In this document: positions 61,175 to 64,000 of the stretch, piece after piece | How positions within the stretch are numbered: position 1 is the stretch's first letter | Layout of the letters: every line of letters starts with the position of its first letter | The notes under the pieces: generated by a model | What the model was told of the DNA's origin: nothing | Seen by the model: the letters and a program-made list of their open reading frames with translations, nothing else | The model's database searches: none | Made by a program: the position numbers and the translations under genes | Origin: DAORHV01 sp964458645 | GTDB lineage: Bacteria > Patescibacteriota > Gracilibacteria > Peribacterales > Peribacteraceae | DNA: 64,000 nucleotides | Reading direction: 5' to 3' | Assembly (NCBI GenBank): GCA_964458645.1 | Contig: CAYWJU010000006.1 | Coordinates: forward strand, 1-64,000

Positions 61175-61270
61175 GGATTCCGAGGAAACCGAAGATTCCG
61201 ACGAGTCCGACGAAAAGCTGTCGAGATTCCTTGGAATCTTCGGCTTCATCGGATTCTTCGGACTCTTCAA
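61174..61270. repeat. intergenic hairpin of 9-nt units between convergent M23 and pgl genes
   Basis: Left arm units GGATTCCGA, GGAAACCGA, AGATTCCGA, CGAGTCCGA; complement of the right arm reads AGAGTCCGA, AGAATCCGA, TGAAGCCGA, AGATTCCAA. It fills the whole space between the two stop codons. Confidence 0.8.
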
Positions 61271-61271
61271 T

Positions 61272-61961
61272 TTACGCCCCGAAAATCACCGTCAGGTCCG
61301 GACTGCCATCAATCACCCGCTTCGCCGGCCAACGGCGTTCGTCTTCGGCGCTCTGCAGCATCTCGTTCCAGACCTCGAACTTCTTCTGACCCTTGAACAA
61401 AAATACGTGCGACTGTGCGGCAGCCACCACATTCAGGGTAAGCGACAGGCGGTCCTTCACCGCGAACGTGTTCGTCGTGGTATGCAGCGCAAAGAGCGAG
61501 TCCGAGAGTGCGACATCGGACAGTGGCGGGAACAGCGACGCAATATGTCCGTCGTCACCCATGCCGAGAATGGCGATGTCGGGAAAATGGTCATCCCACA
61601 GCTCTTTCACACGTTCGGCATAATCGGCCAAGCACTGGTCGATAGGCAACGAGGTATCTGGGAAAACCCACGCCTCAGGCGGAATGGCGGCGCTCTTCAG
61701 CAAGGTATCGCGGATGAGGCGCTGGTTGCTGTTGGCGTCGATGGTAGGCACGTAGCGTTCGTCGTAGAGGAAGATGCCGACCTTCGTCCAATCGATGGAC
61801 GTATCCGTACCGAGCAGCGTGTAGACGGGCACCGGCGTGGAACCACCCGACAACCCGATGACACAACGCCCGCGCTGATCGATGGCACGCTTGATCCGCA
61901 CCGCCAACATGGTAGCCGCTTTGGACGGAAATTCGCCGGCGGTCGCGTGTTCAATGCGCAT
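61272..61961 (-). CDS. pgl: 6-phosphogluconolactonase
   Basis: Hydrolyses 6-phosphoglucono-lactone in the oxidative pentose phosphate pathway. 229 residues from ATG 61961. Family motifs: VIGLSGGSTPVPVYTLL, FLYDERYVP, SNQRLIRDTLL, AILGMGDDGHIASLFP. The ATG overlaps the zwf stop in a TAATG arrangement (one shared base), so the two are coupled; a TTG at 61970 is less likely. Confidence 0.95.
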   Translation of the reverse strand: MRIEHATAGEFPSKAATMLAVRIKRAIDQRGRCVIGLSGGSTPVPVYTLLGTDTSIDWTKVGIFLYDERYVPTIDANSNQRLIRDTLLKSAAIPPEAWVFPDTSLPIDQCLADYAERVKELWDDHFPDIAILGMGDDGHIASLFPPLSDVALSDSLFALHTTTNTFAVKDRLSLTLNVVAAAQSHVFLFKGQKKFEVWNEMLQSAEDERRWPAKRVIDGSPDLTVIFGA

Positions 61962-63421
61962 TAGAACCAATTGAAGCCGTGCTTCTGAATGAATGCGTCC
62001 GCTTCGGCGGGGCCGCCGGAACCCGATGCATACAGTGCCAACGGCGTGGACGCTTCATCTAAGTAACGCTGCAGGGGGTCGATGAGATTCCAGCATGCCT
62101 GCACTTCGGCAGGATCCAGGAACCATTGCTGATTGCCGTTGATTGCTTCGAGCAACAGCAAGCTGTGTTCCACCATGCAATCGCCCATGCAGACGAGAGG
62201 GTCTTCCATGACCAGTGGGCGAAATTGCGGCTCGCTGCCACCAAGCTTGGTCTGCAAGTGCAGCTTCATGCCGGCTTCGCCCTGCAGGATGATATCCAGA
62301 CGATTGCGCTTGGCGCCGCCGGCCTTGCCGAGCATGGCGAGTGAATCTTGGAACTCCACGCTGATGCGCGTTTCCTTGGACTTCAGTCGTTTGCCGGAAC
62401 GGAAGAAAAACGGCACGCCCTCCCAGCGTGAACTGCGACTGGCAAGCTTCATGGCGGCGAATGTCGGCGTGCGCGAGCCCTTGGCCACGCCTTCTTCGGC
62501 GCTGTATGCCGGAACATCTTTGCCACCCATGGCCCCCTTGTCGTATTGCCCCTGCAAAACAATGTCGCCCAAGCCAGCGGCAGGCGGCAGATAAAACTTA
62601 CTGATCGCGTCCAAGCGCGCGGCCTTCAGTGCCTCGCCGTCGCTCTGCACACGCATGCACACCAGTGCGGCGATTTGAATCAGGTGACTCTGGAACATGT
62701 CGCGAAACGTGCCGACGGCGTCGAAGTATCCGGCGCGACCTTCCAAGCCCGCGCTTTCCGATGCGGTGATTTGCACGTTGGTAATGAGCGTGTTTTTGAG
62801 CAGCGCCTCAATGACCGGGTTCGCGTAACGCAAATAGTAGATGTTGCGCACGGCCTCTTTGCCCAGGTAGTGATCCAAGATGTACACCTCGTTCGGATCG
62901 AAGCAGGAGTACAACTTGTCGCGTAACTCCTGGAAGCTTTTGGCATCGTGACCCACCGGTTTTTCCACGATGCAACGGAAATCGCTCGGCTCTCCGTCGG
63001 CATGGCGATGCAATCCACCCGCGCACAGGTTATCGATCACTGCGCCGAAGACGGTCGGAGGAATGGAGAAATATGCCAAGCGCACGCGCTTTTCGCCTCC
63101 TTCGAGTGTTTGAAGCTTGGCTGCCAACGTCTTGAAATCTGCAACCTTGTCGTACTGTCCGGCCTGGTAGACGACGTGGGTGAGTAGCTCGGACAACACC
63201 TTCTCGTTCACTTCCAAGACGTTCGCGCGGACGGCATCGGCAAAATCTTTACGAAAGACATCGTCGGACATGGCGGTACGTGCGTACCCGACGATGGAAT
63301 ACTGCTCCGGAAGCCGCTTTTTGAGCGCCAGGAAATAGAGCGCAGGAAAGATTTTGATCTTGGCCAGGTGCCCCGAAGCGCCGAAGAGGATGAGCGAGAA
63401 CGGACGCTCGGCATGCAACAT
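61961..63421 (-). CDS. zwf: glucose-6-phosphate 1-dehydrogenase
   Basis: First enzyme of the oxidative pentose phosphate pathway, NADP+ reducing. 486 residues, normal. Dinucleotide-binding GASGHLA at 14-20, EKPVGHD at 153-159, and the active-site DHYLGKE at 183-189 (His184, Lys188). Later conserved phrases include FFFRSGKRLKSKETRISVEF. The first gene of the zwf-pgl pair; gnd is not seen. Confidence 0.97.
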   Translation of the reverse strand: MLHAERPFSLILFGASGHLAKIKIFPALYFLALKKRLPEQYSIVGYARTAMSDDVFRKDFADAVRANVLEVNEKVLSELLTHVVYQAGQYDKVADFKTLAAKLQTLEGGEKRVRLAYFSIPPTVFGAVIDNLCAGGLHRHADGEPSDFRCIVEKPVGHDAKSFQELRDKLYSCFDPNEVYILDHYLGKEAVRNIYYLRYANPVIEALLKNTLITNVQITASESAGLEGRAGYFDAVGTFRDMFQSHLIQIAALVCMRVQSDGEALKAARLDAISKFYLPPAAGLGDIVLQGQYDKGAMGGKDVPAYSAEEGVAKGSRTPTFAAMKLASRSSRWEGVPFFFRSGKRLKSKETRISVEFQDSLAMLGKAGGAKRNRLDIILQGEAGMKLHLQTKLGGSEPQFRPLVMEDPLVCMGDCMVEHSLLLLEAINGNQQWFLDPAEVQACWNLIDPLQRYLDEASTPLALYASGSGGPAEADAFIQKHGFNWF

Positions 63422-63434
63422 GCGCGAAGTGTAT

Positions 63435-63538
63435 CAGTAGTCAGTCGGCAGTAAACAGCAGGTGATTGATCGCTTTTCTCTTTCAACTTTCCGCGACGTC
63501 CTGTCTACTCATCAGTGCGCTCTGCCAACTGACTACTG
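63435..63538. repeat. long-loop inverted repeat between divergent zwf and the editing-domain gene
   Basis: CAGTAGTCAGTCGGCAG (63435-63451) is complementary at 16 of 17 positions to CTGCCAACTGACTACTG (63522-63538), with a 70-nt loop. It differs in sequence from the 9-nt-unit family. Confidence 0.65.
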
Positions 63539-63542
63539 CCCC

Positions 63543-64000
63543 ATGGATACCCTTCTGCAGCTTCTCGCCAATCTCTCGATACCGTTTCAGCGCTTCGACC
63601 ACCCGGCGGTGTTCACCTGCGAGGAATCCGACAAGATCTGCCAGCCGATGCCGGGCGCCCATACCAAGCAACTGCTGCTACGCAGCAAGAAAAAGGATAA
63701 GCACGTGCTGTTGATTGTGATGCACGACAAGCGCGTGGATACGCGTGCACTGGCGAAAGAATACGGCGTGCAGAGTTTCAGCTTTGCGTCACCGGAATTG
63801 CTGAAAGAATTGCTTGGCGTGGAACCCGGATCGGTAACGCCGTTCGGACTGATGTTCGACAAGAACCACATTGTGGAAGTGGTCGTGGATGAAGATGCCT
63901 GGAACATGGGGCAGTTTCGATTCCATCCGCTCATCAACACCGCGACGCTCATTGTCGATCGTGCCGGATTGGAGGCATTTACCAAGTACACGGGCCACGC
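63543..64000 (+). CDS. ProX-type (YbaK-fold) aminoacyl-tRNA deacylase, C-terminally truncated by the window edge
   Basis: Open from ATG 63543 to the edge (152 codons), near the full length of about 160-170 for this family. The pattern is that of PrdX/ProXp-ala editing domains: FDHPAVFTCEESDK, MPGAHTKQLLLRSKKK, LLIVMHDKRVDTRALA, SFSFASPELLKELLGVEPGS, VTPFGLMFDKNH, and FHPLINTATLIV with KYTGH at the end. Such proteins deacylate mischarged Ala-tRNA-Pro (or related). The substrate here is not provable from sequence alone. Divergent from zwf. Confidence 0.93.
   Translation, partial: MDTLLQLLANLSIPFQRFDHPAVFTCEESDKICQPMPGAHTKQLLLRSKKKDKHVLLIVMHDKRVDTRALAKEYGVQSFSFASPELLKELLGVEPGSVTPFGLMFDKNHIVEVVVDEDAWNMGQFRFHPLINTATLIVDRAGLEAFTKYTGH

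Overview
The window looks like a chromosomal segment of a Candidate Phyla Radiation (Patescibacteria) bacterium. Gene content, moderate GC, compact convergent/divergent packing and many large secreted repeat proteins recall Peregrinibacteria/Peribacteria. That placement is inference. TGA is used as a normal stop (rnpA, the MFS/spermidine-synthase-like gene), so the glycine-TGA code of Gracilibacteria does not apply. Both ends of the window cut real genes: an S-layer (SLH) protein at the left edge and a ProX-type tRNA editing domain at the right edge.

Layout. 1-3041 (minus) is a large SLH-domain surface protein with a long structured non-coding leader (3042-3500). 3.8-20.5 kb is mostly housekeeping: cysS, class I aldolase, a TPR membrane glycosyltransferase-like protein, rnpA-yidC, gatC-gatA, small exported proteins, a TSP3-repeat calcium-binding surface protein, dnaJ, a jag-like KH/R3H protein, HU, topA and tRNA-Trp. 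20.7-53.2 kb is a surface-protein island: a second TPR membrane protein, a 1950-residue NHL-type beta-propeller protein, four phage-tail-fibre-like proteins of 384-1646 residues plus a fifth related one, an SBBP propeller/DNRLRE protein, a second SLH protein, a class A beta-lactamase-like serine hydrolase and an M23 peptidase. Within it, two paralogous transposase-type helix-turn-helix genes each sit directly upstream of, and overlapping or nearly touching, a fibre gene. 53.3-64 kb returns to housekeeping and envelope: dgt, ssb, pgeF, nnrD, a glycosyltransferase, an ftsQ-dacA-M23/LysM envelope operon, pgl-zwf and the truncated editing protein.

Working together: S-layer proteins, propellers and fibres would make the cell surface; YidC, FtsQ, DacA, the beta-lactamase-like protein and two M23 peptidases serve membrane insertion and peptidoglycan; aldolase, Zwf and Pgl give fragments of glycolysis and the oxidative pentose phosphate route.

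Most notable non-gene signals: (i) intergenic hairpins built from degenerate 9-nt units, in one case starting and ending exactly on the stop codons of two convergent genes; (ii) a low-complexity repeat inserted in frame into the RnpA coding sequence; (iii) a 0.9-kb array of degenerate 15-bp motifs spaced about 67-97 bp upstream of one HTH-fibre module, with similar motifs upstream of the other; (iv) a dispersed 52-nt element (49/52 identical) in two intergenic regions; (v) -10 hexamers lying 6-14 nt before start codons at many genes, suggesting that leaderless or very short-leader mRNAs are common.
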